From contig OX326960.1 in assembly GCA_946800325.1 (NCBI GenBank), positions 14,532,393 to 14,596,392 on the forward strand: a DNA stretch of 64,000 nucleotides. Direction: 5' to 3'. Below are positions 1 through 11,987 of the stretch, piece by piece. The position numbers and the translations under genes are program-made. The notes beneath the pieces were generated by a model. The model saw nothing but the letters and a program-made list of their open reading frames with translations, had not been told where the DNA came from and ran no database searches. The stretch's first letter is position 1. Each line of letters starts with the position of its first letter. Source of the stretch: Luzula sylvatica. Its lineage: Eukaryota > Streptophyta > Magnoliopsida > Poales > Juncaceae.

Positions 1-2501
1 TACAAATGATCTAAAAACATGTTATTTGAATTCCTCAAAGCGTTAAAATCATGGTTTGAATCGAAAAACAAACTTTCTTAGTGTTTGTGAAATTTGGTGA
101 AAAGTTATGTAGTAAAAGATACGATACAAATGATCTAAAGACACGTTATTTGAACTCATCAAAGCGTTAAAATCTTGATTTGAATTGAAAAACAAACTTT
201 CTTAGTGTTTGTGATATTTGGTGAAAAATTATGTAGTAAAAGATACGATACAATTGATCTCAAAACACGTTATTTGAACTCCTCAAAGCGTTAAAATCTT
301 GTTTTGAATCGAAAAACAAACTTTCTTAGTGTTTGTGAAATTTGGTGAAAAGCTATGTAGTAAAAGATACGATACAATTGATCTAAAAACACGTTATTTG
401 AACTCCTCAAAGCTTTAAAAACTTGTTTTGAATCGAAAAACAAACTTTCTTAGTGTTTGTGAAATTTGGTGAAAAGTTATGTACTAAAAGATACGATACA
501 AATGATCTAAAAACACGTTATTTGAATTCCTCAAAGCGTTAAAATCATGGTTTGAATCGAAAAACAAACTTTCTTAGTGTTTGTGAAATTTGGTGAAAAG
601 TTATGTAGTAAAAGATACGATACAAATGATCTAAAGACACGTTATTTGAACTCCTCAAAGCGTTAAAATCTTGATTTGAATTGAAAAACAAACTTTCTTT
701 GTGTTTGTGAAATTTGTGAAAAGCTATGTAGTAAAAGATACGATACAATTGATCTAAAAACACGTTATTTGAACTCCTCAAAGCGTTAAAAACTTGTTTT
801 GAATCGAAAAACAAACTTTCTTAGTGTTTGTGAAATTTGGTGAAAAGTTATGTAGTAAAAGATACGATACAAATGATCTAAAGATACGACACAATTGATC
901 TAAAAACACGCTATTTGAACTCCTCAAAGCGTTAAAATCTTGTTTTGAATCGAAAAACAAACTTTCTTAGTGTTTGTGAAATTTGGTGAAAAATTATGTA
1001 GTAAAAGATGCGATACAATTGATCTAAAAACACGTTATTTGAACTCCTCAAAGCGTTAAAATCTTGTTTTGAATCGAAAAACAAACTTTCTTAGTGTTTG
1101 TGAAATTTGGTGATAAGTTATGTACTAAAAGATACGATACAAATGATCTAAAAACACGTTATTTGAACTCCTCAAAGCGTTAAAATCTTGTTTTGAATCG
1201 AAAAACAAACTCTCTTAGTGTTTGTGAAATTTGGTGAAAAGTTATGTAGTAAAAGATACGATACAATTGATCTAAAAACACGTTATTTGAACTCCGCAAA
1301 GCGTTAAAATCTTGTTTTGAATCGAAAAACAAACTTTCTTAGTGTTTGTGAAATTTGGTGAAAAGTTATGTACTAAAAGATACGATACAAATGATCTAAA
1401 AACACGTTATTTGAACTCCTCAAAGCGTTAAAATCTTGTTTTGAATCGAAAAACAAACTTTCTTAGTGTTTGTGAAATTTGGTGAAAAATTATGTACAAA
1501 AAGATACGATACAAATGATCTAAAAACACGTTATTTGAACTCCTCAAAACGCTAAAATCTTGTTTTGAATCGAAAAACAAACTTTCTTAGTGTTTGTGAA
1601 ATTTGGTGAAAAGTTATGTAGTAAAAGATACGATACAATTGATCTAAAAACACGTTATTCGAATTCCTCAAAGCGTTAAAATCTTGTTTTGAATCGAAAA
1701 ACTAACTTTCTTAGTGTTTGTGAAATTTGGTGAAAAGTTATGTACTAAAAGATACGATACAAATGATCCAAAAACACGTTATTTGAACTCCTCAAAGCGT
1801 TAAAATCTAGTTTTGAATCGAAAAACAAAATTCCTTAGTGTTTGTGAAATTTGGTGAAAAATTATGTAGTAAAAGATTCGATACAATTGATCTAAAAACA
1901 CGTTATTTGAACTCCTCAAATCGTTAAAATCTTGTTTTGAATAAAAAAACAAACTTTCTAAGTGTTTGTGAAATTTGGTGAAAAGTTATGTAGTAAAAGA
2001 TACGATACAAATGATCCAAAAACATGTCATTTGAACTCCTCAAAGCGTTAAAATGTTGTTTTGAATCGAAAAACAAACTTTCTTAGTGTTTGTGAAATTT
2101 GGTGAAAAGTTATGTACTAAAAGATACGATACAAATGATCTAAAAACACGTTATTTGAACTCCTCAAAGCGTTAAAATCTTGTTTTGAATCGAAAAACAA
2201 ACTTTCTTAGTGTTTGTGAAATTTGGTGAAAAGTTATGTAGTAAAAGATACGACACAATTGATCTAAAAACACGTTATTTGAACTCCTCAAAGCGTTAAA
2301 ATCTTGTTTTGAATCGAAAAACAAACTTTCTTAGTGTTTGTGAAATTTGGTGAAAAGTTATGTACTAAAAGATACGATACAAAGGATCTGAAAACACGCT
2401 ATTTGAACTCCTCAAAGCGTTAAAATCTTGTTTTGAATCGAAAAACAAACTTTCTTAGTGTTTGTGAAATTTGGTGAAAAGTTATGTAGTAAAAGATACG
2501 A
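1..2501. repeat. Higher-order repeat unit 1 (20 monomers, 2501 bp)
   Basis: I set unit boundaries at the marker monomer that starts TACAAATGATCTAAAAACAT and carries AATCATGGTTTG. Twenty monomers would give 2480 bp. The extra 21 bp comes from one 22-bp internal duplication (861-904) and one single-base loss in the preceding monomer (AAATTTGTGAAAAGC near 711). The left boundary coincides with the window start by chance, so the unit may be only part of a larger period. Confidence 0.8.
861..904. repeat. 22-bp duplication defining the 146-bp monomer (copy 1 of 10)
   Basis: Two consecutive 22-bp segments, GATACGATACAAATGATC.. and GATACGACACAATTGATC.., differ at two sites and lengthen this monomer to 146 bp. 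The same structure starts at 3362, 5491, 8736, 15451, 18447, 33317, 44868, 52453 and 61840. Copies 3362, 5491 and 15451 share a preceding TAGTAGAAG, while the other seven have TAGTAAAAG, so two sub-lineages exist. It is a useful landmark for aligning the higher-order repeats. Confidence 0.9.
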
Positions 2502-4630
2502 TACAAATGATCTAAAAACATGTTATTTGAATTCCTCAAAGCGTTAAAATCATGGTTTGAATCGAAAAACAAACTTTCTTAGTGTTTGTGAAATTTGGTG
2601 AAAAGTTATGTAGTAAAAGATACGATACAAATGATCTAAAGACATGTTATTTGAACTCATCAAAGCGTTAAAATCTTGATTTGAATTGAAAAACAAACTT
2701 TCTTAGTGTTTGTGATATTTGGTGAAAAATTATGTAGTAAAAGATACGATACAATTGATCTCAAAACACGTTATTTGAACTCCTCAAAGCGTTAAAATCT
2801 TGTTTTGAATCGAAAAACAAACTTTCTTAGTGTTTGTGAAATTTGGTGAAAAGCTATGTAGTAAAAGATACGATACAATTGATCTAAAAACACGTCATTT
2901 GAACTCCTCAAAGCTTTAAAAACTTGTTTTGAATCGAAAAACAAACTTTCTTAGTGTTTGTGAAATTTGGTGAAAAGTTATGTACTAAAAGATACGATAC
3001 AAATGATCTAAAAACACGTTATTTGAATTCCTCAAAACGTTAAAATCATGGTTTGAATCGAAAAACAAACTTTCTTAGTGTTTGTGAAATTTGGTGAAAA
3101 GTTATGTAGTAAAAGATACGATACAAATGATCTAAAGACACGTTATTTGAACTCCTCAAAGCGTTAAAATCTTGATTTGAATTGAAAAACAAACTTTCTT
3201 TGTGTTTGTGAAATTTGTGAAAAGCTATGTAGTAAAAGATACGATACAATTGATCTAAAAACACGTTATTTGAACTCCTCAAAGCGTTAAAAACTTGTTT
3301 TGAATCGAAAAACAAACTTTCTTAGTGTTTGTGAAATTTGGTGAAAAGTTATGTAGTAGAAGATACGATACAAATGATCTAAAGATACGACACAATTGAT
3401 CTAAAAACACGCTATTTGAACTCCTCAAAACGTTAAAATCTTGTTTTGAATCGAAAAACAAACTTTCTTAGTGTTTGTGAAATTTGGTGAAAAGTTATGT
3501 ACTAAAAGATACGATACAAATGATCTAAAAACACGTTATTTGAACTCCTCAAAGCGTTAAAATCTTGTTTTGAATCGAAAAACAAACTTTCTTAGTGTTT
3601 GTGAAATTTTGTGAAAAATTATGTACAAAAAGATACGATACAAATGATCTAAAAACACGTTATTTGAACTCCTCAAAACGCTAAAATCTTGTTTTGAATC
3701 GAAAAACAAACTTTCTTAGTGTTTGTGAAATTTGGTGAAAAGTTATGTAGTAAAAGATACGATACAATTGATCTAAAAACACGTTATTCGAATTCCTCAA
3801 AGCGTTAAAATCTTGTTTAGAATCGAAAAACTAACTTTCTTAGTGTTTGTGAAATTTGGTGAAAAGTTATGTACTAAAAGATACGATACAAATGATCCAA
3901 AAACACGTTATTTGAACTCCTCAAAGCGTTAAAATCTAGTTTTGAATCGAAAAACAAAATTCCTTAGTGTTCGTGAAATTTGGTGAAAAATTATGTAGTA
4001 AAAGATTCGATACAATTGATCTAAAAACACGTTATTTGAACTCCTCAAATCGTTAAAATCTTGTTTTGAATAAAAAAACAAACTTTCTAAGTGTTTGTGA
4101 AATTTGGTGAAAAGTTATGTAGTAAAAGATACGATACAAATGATCCAAAAACATGTCATTTGAACTCCTCAAAGCGTTAAAATGTTGTTTTGAATCGAAA
4201 AACAAACTTTCTTAGTGTTTGTGAAATTTGGTGAAAAGTTATGTACTAAAAGATACGATACAAATGATCTAAAAACACGTTATTTGAACTCCTCAAAGCG
4301 TTAAAATCTTGTTTTGAATCGAAAAACAAACTTTCTTAGTGTTTGTGAAATTTGGTGAAAAGTTATGTAGTAAAAGATACGACACAATTGATCTAAAAAC
4401 ACGTTATTTGAACTCCTCAAAGCGTTAAAATCTTGTTTTGAATCGAAAAACAAACTTTCTTAGTGTTTGTGAAATTTGGTGAAAAGTTATGTACTAAAAG
4501 ATACGATACAAAGGATCTGAAAACACGCTATTTGAACTCCTCAAAGCGTTAAAATCTTGTTTTGAATCGAAAAACAAACTTTCTTAGTGTTTGTGAAATT
4601 TGGTGAAAAGTTATGTAGTAAAAGATACGA
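2502..4630. repeat. Higher-order repeat unit 2 (17 monomers, 2129 bp)
   Basis: Begins with the same marker monomer as unit 1 and follows its variant order. It is exactly 372 bp (three monomers) shorter. After the 22-bp duplication monomer it lacks the monomers with GATGCGATAC, ACTCTCTTAG and CTCCGCAAAG that unit 1 has at about 1010-1380. This is what an in-register unequal exchange deleting three monomers would leave. Confidence 0.78.
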
Positions 4631-7600
4631 TACAAATGATCTAAAAACATGTTATTTGAATTCCTCAAAGCGTTAAAATCATGGTTTGAATCGAAAAACA
4701 AACTTTCTTAGTGTTGGTGAAATTTGGTGAAAAGTTATGTAGTAAAAGATACGATACAAATGATCTAAAGACACGTTATTTGAACTCATCAAAGCGTTAA
4801 AATCTTGATTTGAATTGAAAAACAAACTTTCTTAGTGTTTGTGATATTTGGTGAAAAATTATGTAGTAAAAGATACGATACAATTGATCTCAAAACACGT
4901 TATTTGAACTCCTCAAAGCGTTAAAATCTTGTTTTGAATCGAAAAACAAACTTTCTTAGTGTTTGTGAAATTTGGTGAAAAGCTATGTAGTAAAAGATAC
5001 GATACAATTGATCTAAAAACACGTTATTTGAACTCCTCAAAGCTTTAAAAACTTGTTTTGAATCGAAAAACAAACTTTCTTAGTGTTTGTGAAATTTGGT
5101 GAAAAGTTATGTACTAAAAGATACGATACAAATGATCTAAAAACACGTTATTTGAATTCCTCAAAGCGTTAAAATCATGGTTTGAATCGAAAAACAAACT
5201 TTCTTAGTGTTTGTGAAATTTGGTGAAAAGTTATGTAGTAAAAGATACGATACAAATGATCTAAAGACACGTTATTTGAACTCCTCAAAGCGTTAAAATC
5301 TTGATTTGAATTGAAAAACAAACTTTCTTTGTGTTTGTGAAATTTGTGAAAAGCTATGTAGTAAAAGATACGATACAATTGATCTAAAAACACGTTATTT
5401 GAACTCCTCAAAGCGTTAAAAACTTGTTTTGAATCGAAAAACAAACTTTCTTAGTGTTTGTGAAATTTGGTGAAAAGTTATGTAGTAGAAGATACGATAC
5501 AAATGATCTAAAGATACGACACAATTGATCTAAAAACACGCTATTTGAACTCCTCAAAGCGTTAAAATCTTGTTTTGAATCGAAAAACAAACTTTCTTAG
5601 TGTTTGTGAAATTTGGTGAAAAATTATGTAGTAAAAGATGCGATACAATTGATCTAAAAACACGTTATTTGAACTCCTCAAAGCGTTAAAATCTTGTTTT
5701 GAATCCAAAAACAAACTTTCTTAGTGTCTGTGAAATTTGGTGAAAAGTTATGTACTAAAAGATACGATACAAATGATCTAAAAACACGTTATTTGAACTC
5801 CTCAAAGCGTTAAAATCTTGTTTTGAATCGAAAAACAAACTCTCTTAGTGTTTGTGAAATTTGGTGAAAAGTTATGTAGTAAAAGATACGATACAATTGA
5901 TCTAAAAACACGTTATTTGAACTCCGCAAAGCGTTAAAATCTTGTTTTGAATCGAAAAACAAACTTTCTTAGTGTTTGTGAAATTTGGTGAAAAGTTATG
6001 TACTAAAAGATACGATACAAATGATCTAAAAACACGTTATTTGAACTCCTCAAAGCGTTAAAATCTAGTTTTGAATCGAAAAACAAAATTCCTTAGTGTT
6101 TGTGAAATTTGGTGAAAAATTATGTAGTAAAAGATACGATACAATTGATCTAAAAACACGTTATTTGAACTCCGCAAAGCGTTAAAATCTTGTTTTGAAT
6201 CGAAAAACAAACTTTCTTAGTGTTTGTGAAATTTGGTGAAAAGTTATGTAGTAAAAGATACGATACAATTGATCTAAAAACACGTTATTTGAACTCCGCA
6301 AAGCGTTAAAATCTTGTTTTGAATCGAAAAACAAACTTTCTTAGTGTTTGTGAAATTTGGTGAAAAGTTATGTACTAAAAGATACGATACAAATGATCTA
6401 AAAACACGTTATTTGAACTCCTCAAAACGCTAAAATCTTGTTTTGAATCGAAAAACAAACTTTCTTAGTGTTTGTGAAATTTGGTGAAAAGTTATGTAGT
6501 AAAAGATACGATACAATTGATCTAAAAACACGTTATTCGAATTCCTCAAAGCGTTAAAATCTTGTTTTGAATCGAAAAACTAACTTTCTTAGTGTTTGTG
6601 AAATTTGGTGAAAAGTTATGTACTAAAAGATACGATACAAATGATCCAAAAACACGTTATTTGAACTCCTCAAAGCGTTAAAATCTAGTTTTGAATCGAA
6701 AAACAAAATTCCTTAGTGTTTGTGAAATTTGGTGAAAAATTATGTAGTAAAAGATGCGATACAATTGATCTAAAAACACGTTATTTGAACTCCTCAAATC
6801 GTTAAAATCTTGTTTTGAATAAAAAAACAAACTTTCTCAGTGTTTGTGAAATTTGGTGAAAAGTTATGTAGTAAAAGATACGAGACAAATGATCCAAAAA
6901 CATGTCATTTGAACTCCTCAAAGCGTTAAAATCTGGTTTTGAATCGAAAAACAAACTTTCTTAGTGTTTGTGAAATTTGGTGAAAAGTTATGTACTAAAA
7001 GATACGATACAAATGATCTAAAAACACGTTATTTGAACTCCTCAAAGCGTTAAAATCTTGTTTTGAATCGAAAAACAAACTTTCTTAGTGTTTGTGAAAT
7101 TTGGTGAAAAGTTATGTAGTAAAAGATACGACACAATTGATCTAAAAACACGTTATTTGAACTCCTCAAAGCGTTAAAATCTTGTTTTGAATCGAAAAAC
7201 AAACTTTCTTAGTGTTTGTGAAATTTGGTGAAAAGTTATGTACTAAAAGATACGATACAAAGGATCTGAAAACACGCTATTTGAACTCCTCAAAGCGTTA
7301 AAATCTTGTTTTGAATCGAAAAACAAACTTTCTTAGTGTTTGTGAAATTTGGTGAAAAGTTATGTACTAAAAGATACGATACAATTGATCTAAAAACACG
7401 TTATTTGAACTCCTCAAAGCGTTAAAATCTTGTTTTGAATCGAAAAACAAACTTTCTTAGTGTTTGTGCAATTTGGTGAAAAGTTATGTACTAAAAGATA
7501 CGATACAAATGATCTAAAAACTCGTTATTTGAATTCCTCAAAGCGTTAAAATCATGGTTTGAATCGAAAAACAAACTTTCTTAGTGTTTGTGAAATTTGG

Positions 7601-7875
7601 TGAAAAGTTATGTAGTAAAAGATACGATACAAATGATCTAAAGACATGTTATTTGAACTCCTCAAAGCGTTAAAATCTTGATTTGAATTGAAAAACAAAC
7701 TTTCTTTGTGTTTGTGAAATTTGGTGAAAAGCTATGTAGTAAAAGATACGATACAATTGATCTAAAAACACGTTATTTGAACTCCTCAAAGCGTTAAAAA
7801 CTTGTTTTGAATTGAAAAACAAACTTTCTTAGTGTTTGTGAAATTTGGTGAAAAGTTATGTAGTAAAAGATACGA
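4631..7875. repeat. Higher-order repeat unit 3 (26 monomers, 3245 bp)
   Basis: Same marker start and same 22-bp duplication monomer (5491). It carries private variants such as GAATCCAAAAAC (5701), TTTCTCAGTG (6835), GAGACAAATGATCC (6884) and TGTGCAATTTGG (about 7466), which reappear in unit 7. It also repeats the CTCCGCAAAG monomer several times (about 5931, 6171, 6292), a local expansion not seen in unit 1. Confidence 0.75.
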
Positions 7876-10871
7876 TACAAATGATCTAAAAACATGTTAT
7901 TTGAATTCCTCAAAGCGTTAAAATCATGGTTTGAATCGAAAAACAAACTTTCTTAGTGTTTGTGAAATTTGGTGAAAAGTTATGTAGTAAAAGATACGAT
8001 ACAAATGATCTAAAGACACGTTATTTGAACTCATCAAAGCGTTAAAATCTTGATTTGAATTGAGAAACAAACTTTCTTAGTGTTTGTGATATTTGGTGAA
8101 AAATTATGTAGTAAAAGATACGATACAATTGATCTCAAAACACGTTATTTGAACTCCTCAAAGCGTTAAAATCTTGTTTTGAATCGAAAAACAAACTTTC
8201 TTAGTGTTTGTGAAATTTGGTGAAAAGCTATGTAGTAAAAGATACGATACAATTGATCTAAAAACACGTTATTTGAACTCCTCAAAGCTTTAAAAACTTG
8301 TTTTGAATCGAAAAACAAACTTTCTTAGTGTTTGTGAAATTTGGTGAAAAGTTATGTACTAAAAGATACGATACAAATGATCTAAAAACACGTTATTTGA
8401 ATTCCTCAAAGCGTTAAAATCATGGTTTGAATCGAAAAACAAACTTTCTTAGTGTTTGTGAAATTTGGTGAAAAGTTATGTAGTAAAAGATACGATACAA
8501 ATGATCTAAAGACACGTTATTTGAACTACTCAAAGCGTTAAAATCTTGATTTGAATTGAAAAACAAACTTTCTTTGTGTTTGTGAAATTTGTGAAAAGCT
8601 ATGTAGTAAAAGATACGATACAATTGATCTAAAAACACGTTATTTGAACTCCTCAAAGCGTTAAAAACTTGTTTTGAATCGAAAAACAAACTTTCTTAGT
8701 GTTTGTGAAATTTGGTGAAAAGTTATGTAGTAAAAGATACGATACAAATGATCTAAAGATACGACACAATTGATCTAAAAACACGCTATTTGAACTCCTC
8801 AAAGCGTTAAAATCTTGTTTTGAATCGAAAAACAAACTTTCTTAGTGTTTGTGAAATTTGGTGAAAAATTATGTAGTAAAAGATGCGATACAATTGATCT
8901 AAAAACACGTTATTTGAACTCCTCAAAGCGTTAAAATCTTGTTTTGAATCGAAAAACAAACTTTCTTAGTGTTTGTGAAATTTGGTGATAAGTTATGTAC
9001 TAAAAGATACGATACAAATGATCTAAAAACACGTTATTTGAACTCCTCAAAGCGTTAAAATCTTGTTTTGAATCGAAAAACAAACTCTCTTAGTGTTTGT
9101 GAAATTTGGTGAAAAGTTATATAGTAAAAGATACGATACAATTGATCTAAAACACGTTATTTGAACTCCGCAAAGCGTTAAAATCTTGTTTTGAATCGAA
9201 AAACAAACTTTCTTAGTGTTTGTGAAATTTTGTGAAAAGTTATGTACTAAAAGATACGATACAAATGATCTAAAAACACGTTATTTGAACTCCTCAAAGC
9301 GTTAAAATCTTGTTTTGAATCGAAAAACAAACTTTCTTAGTGTTTGTGAAATTTGGTGAAAAATTATGTACAAAAAGATACGATACAAATGATCTAAAAA
9401 CACGTTATTTGAACTCCTCAAAACGCTAAAATCTTGTTTTGAATCGAAAAACAAACTTTCTTAGTGTTTGTGAAATTTGGTGAAAAGTTATGTAGTAAAA
9501 GATACGATACAATTGATCTAAAAACACGTTATTCGAATTCCTCAAAGCGTTAAAATCTTGTTTTGAATCGAAAAACTAACTTTCTTAGTGTTTGTGAAAT
9601 TTGGTGAAAAGTTATGTACTAAAAGATACGATACAAATGATCCAAAAACACGTTATTTGAACTCCTCAAAGCGTTAAAATCTAGTTTTGAATGGAAAAAC
9701 AAAATTCCTTAGTGTTTGTGAAATTTGGTGAAAAATTATGTAGTAAAAGATTCGATACAATTGATCTAAAAACACGTTATTTGAACTCCTCAAATCGTTA
9801 AAATCTTGTTTTGAATAAAAAAACAAACTTTCTTAGTGTTTGTGAAATTTGGTGAAAAGTTATGTAGTAAAAGATACGATACAAATGATCCAAAAACATG
9901 TCATTTGAACTCCTCAAAGCGTTAAAATGTTGTTTTGAATCGAAAAACAAACTTTCTTAGTGTTTGTGAAATTTGGTGAAAAGTTATGTACTAAAAGATA
10001 CGATACAAATGATCTAAAAACACGTTATTTGAACTCCTCAAAGCTTTAAAATCTTGTTTTGAATCGAAAAACAAACTTTCTTAGTGTTTGTGAAATTTGG
10101 TGAAAAGTTATGTAGTAAAAGATACGACACAATTGATCTAAAAACACGTTATTTGAACTCCTCAAAGCGTTAAAATCTTGTTTTGAATCGAAAAACAAAC
10201 TTTCTTAGTGTTTGTGAAATTTGGTGAAAAGTTATGTACTAAAAGATACGATACAAAGGATCTGAAAACACGCTATTTGAACTCCTCAAAGCGTTAAAAT
10301 CTTGTTTTGAATCGAAAAACAAACTTTCTTAGTGTTTGTGAAATTTGGTGAAAAGTTATGTACTAAAAGATACGATACAATTGATCTAAAAACACGTTAT
10401 TTGAACTCCTCAAAGCGTTAAAATCTTGTTTTGAATCGAAAAACAAACTTTCTTAGTGTTTGTGAAATTTGGTGAAAAGTTATGTACTAAAAGATACGAT
10501 ACAAATGATCTAAAAACACGTTATTTGAATTCCTCAAAGCGTTAAAATCATGGTTTGAATCGAAAAACAAACTTTCTTAGTGTTTGTGAAATTTGGTGAA
10601 AAGTTATGTAGTAAAAGATACGATACAAATGATCTAAAGACACGTTATTTGAACTCCTCAAAGCGTTAAAATCTTGATTTGAATTGAAAAACAAACTTTC
10701 TTTGTGTTTGTGAAATTTGGTGAAAAGCTATGTAGTAAAAGATACGATACAATTGATCTAAAAACACGTTATTTGAACTCCTCAAAGCGTTAAAAACTTG
10801 TTTTGAATCGAAAAACAAACTTTCTTAGTGTTTGTGAAATTTGGTGAAAAGTTATGTAGTAAAAGATACGA
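7876..10871. repeat. Higher-order repeat unit 4 (24 monomers, 2996 bp)
   Basis: Marker start at 7876 and 22-bp duplication monomer at 8736. Length is 24 x 124 + 20, explained by +22 for the duplication and two single-base losses (AAATTTGTG near 8587 and CTAAAACACG at 9147). The private pair TTATATAGTAAAAG plus CTAAAACACG is shared with unit 6 (12618), so these units descend from one recent parent. Confidence 0.75.
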
Positions 10872-11987
10872 TACAAATGATCTAAAAACATGTTATTTGA
10901 ATTCCTCAAAGCGTTAAAATCATGGTTTGAATCGAAAAACAAACTTTCTTAGTGTTTGTGAAATTTGGTGAAAAGTTATGTAGTAAAAGATACGATACAA
11001 ATGATCTAAAGACACGTTATTTGAACTCATCAAAGCGTTAAAATCTTGATTTGAATTGAAAAACAAACTTTCTTAGTGTTTGTGATATTTGGTGAAAAAT
11101 TATGTAGTAAAAGATACGATATAATTGATCTCAAAACACGTTATTTGAACTCCTCAAAGCGTTAAAATCTTGTTTTGAATCGAAAAACAAACTTTCTTAG
11201 TGTTTGTGAAATTTGGTGAAAAATTATGTAGTAAAAGATGCGATACAATTGATCTAAAAACACGTTATTTGAACTCCTCAAAGCGTTAAAATCTTGTTTT
11301 GAATCGAAAAACAAACTTTCTTAGTGTTTGTGAAATTTGGTGAAAAGTTATGTACTAAAAGATACGATACAAAGGATCTGAAAACACGCTATTTGAACTC
11401 CTCAAAGCGTTAAAATCTTGTTTTGAATCGAAAAACAAACTTTCTTAGTGTTTGTGAAATTTGGTGAAAAGTTATGTACTAAAAGATACGATACAATTGA
11501 TCTAAAAACACGTTATTTGAACTCCTCAAAGCGTTAAAATCTTGTTTTGAATCGAAAAACAAACTTTCTTAGTGTTTGTGAAATTTGGTGAAAAGTTATG
11601 TACTAAAAGATACGATACAAATGATCTAAAAACACGTTATTTGAATTCCTCAAAGCGTTAAAATCATGGTTTGAATCGAAAAACAAACTTTCTTAGTGTT
11701 TGTGAAATTTGGTGAAAAGTTATGTAGTAAAAGATACGATACAAATGATCTAAAGACACGTTATTTGAACTCCTCAAAGCGTTAAAATCTTGATTTGAAT
11801 TGAAAAACAAACTTTCTTTGTGTTTGTGAAATTTGGTGAAAAGCTATGTAGTAAAAGATACGATACAATTGATCTAAAAACACGTTATTTGAACTCCTCA
11901 AAGCGTTAAAAACTTGTTTTGAATCGAAAAACAAACTTTCTTAGTGTTTGTAAAATTTGGTGAAAAGTTATGTAGTAAAAGATACGA
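10872..11987. repeat. Short higher-order repeat unit 5 (9 monomers, 1116 bp)
   Basis: Exactly nine 124-bp monomers between two marker monomers. It goes from the early monomers of the order directly to the late ones (GGATCTGAAAACACGC at about 11374) and lacks the 22-bp duplication monomer. An internal deletion derivative of a longer unit is the simplest reading. Confidence 0.72.

Noticed and set aside
545..960. Repeated minus-strand open frames of 89 and 60 codons across the satellite (first at 545-814 and 778-960, then at many later positions)
   Set aside because: 124 is not a multiple of 3, so the frames rotate through the monomers and recur only where particular variants remove stops. The same peptide words repeat because the monomers repeat. 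No start context, domain or independent conservation supports a gene.
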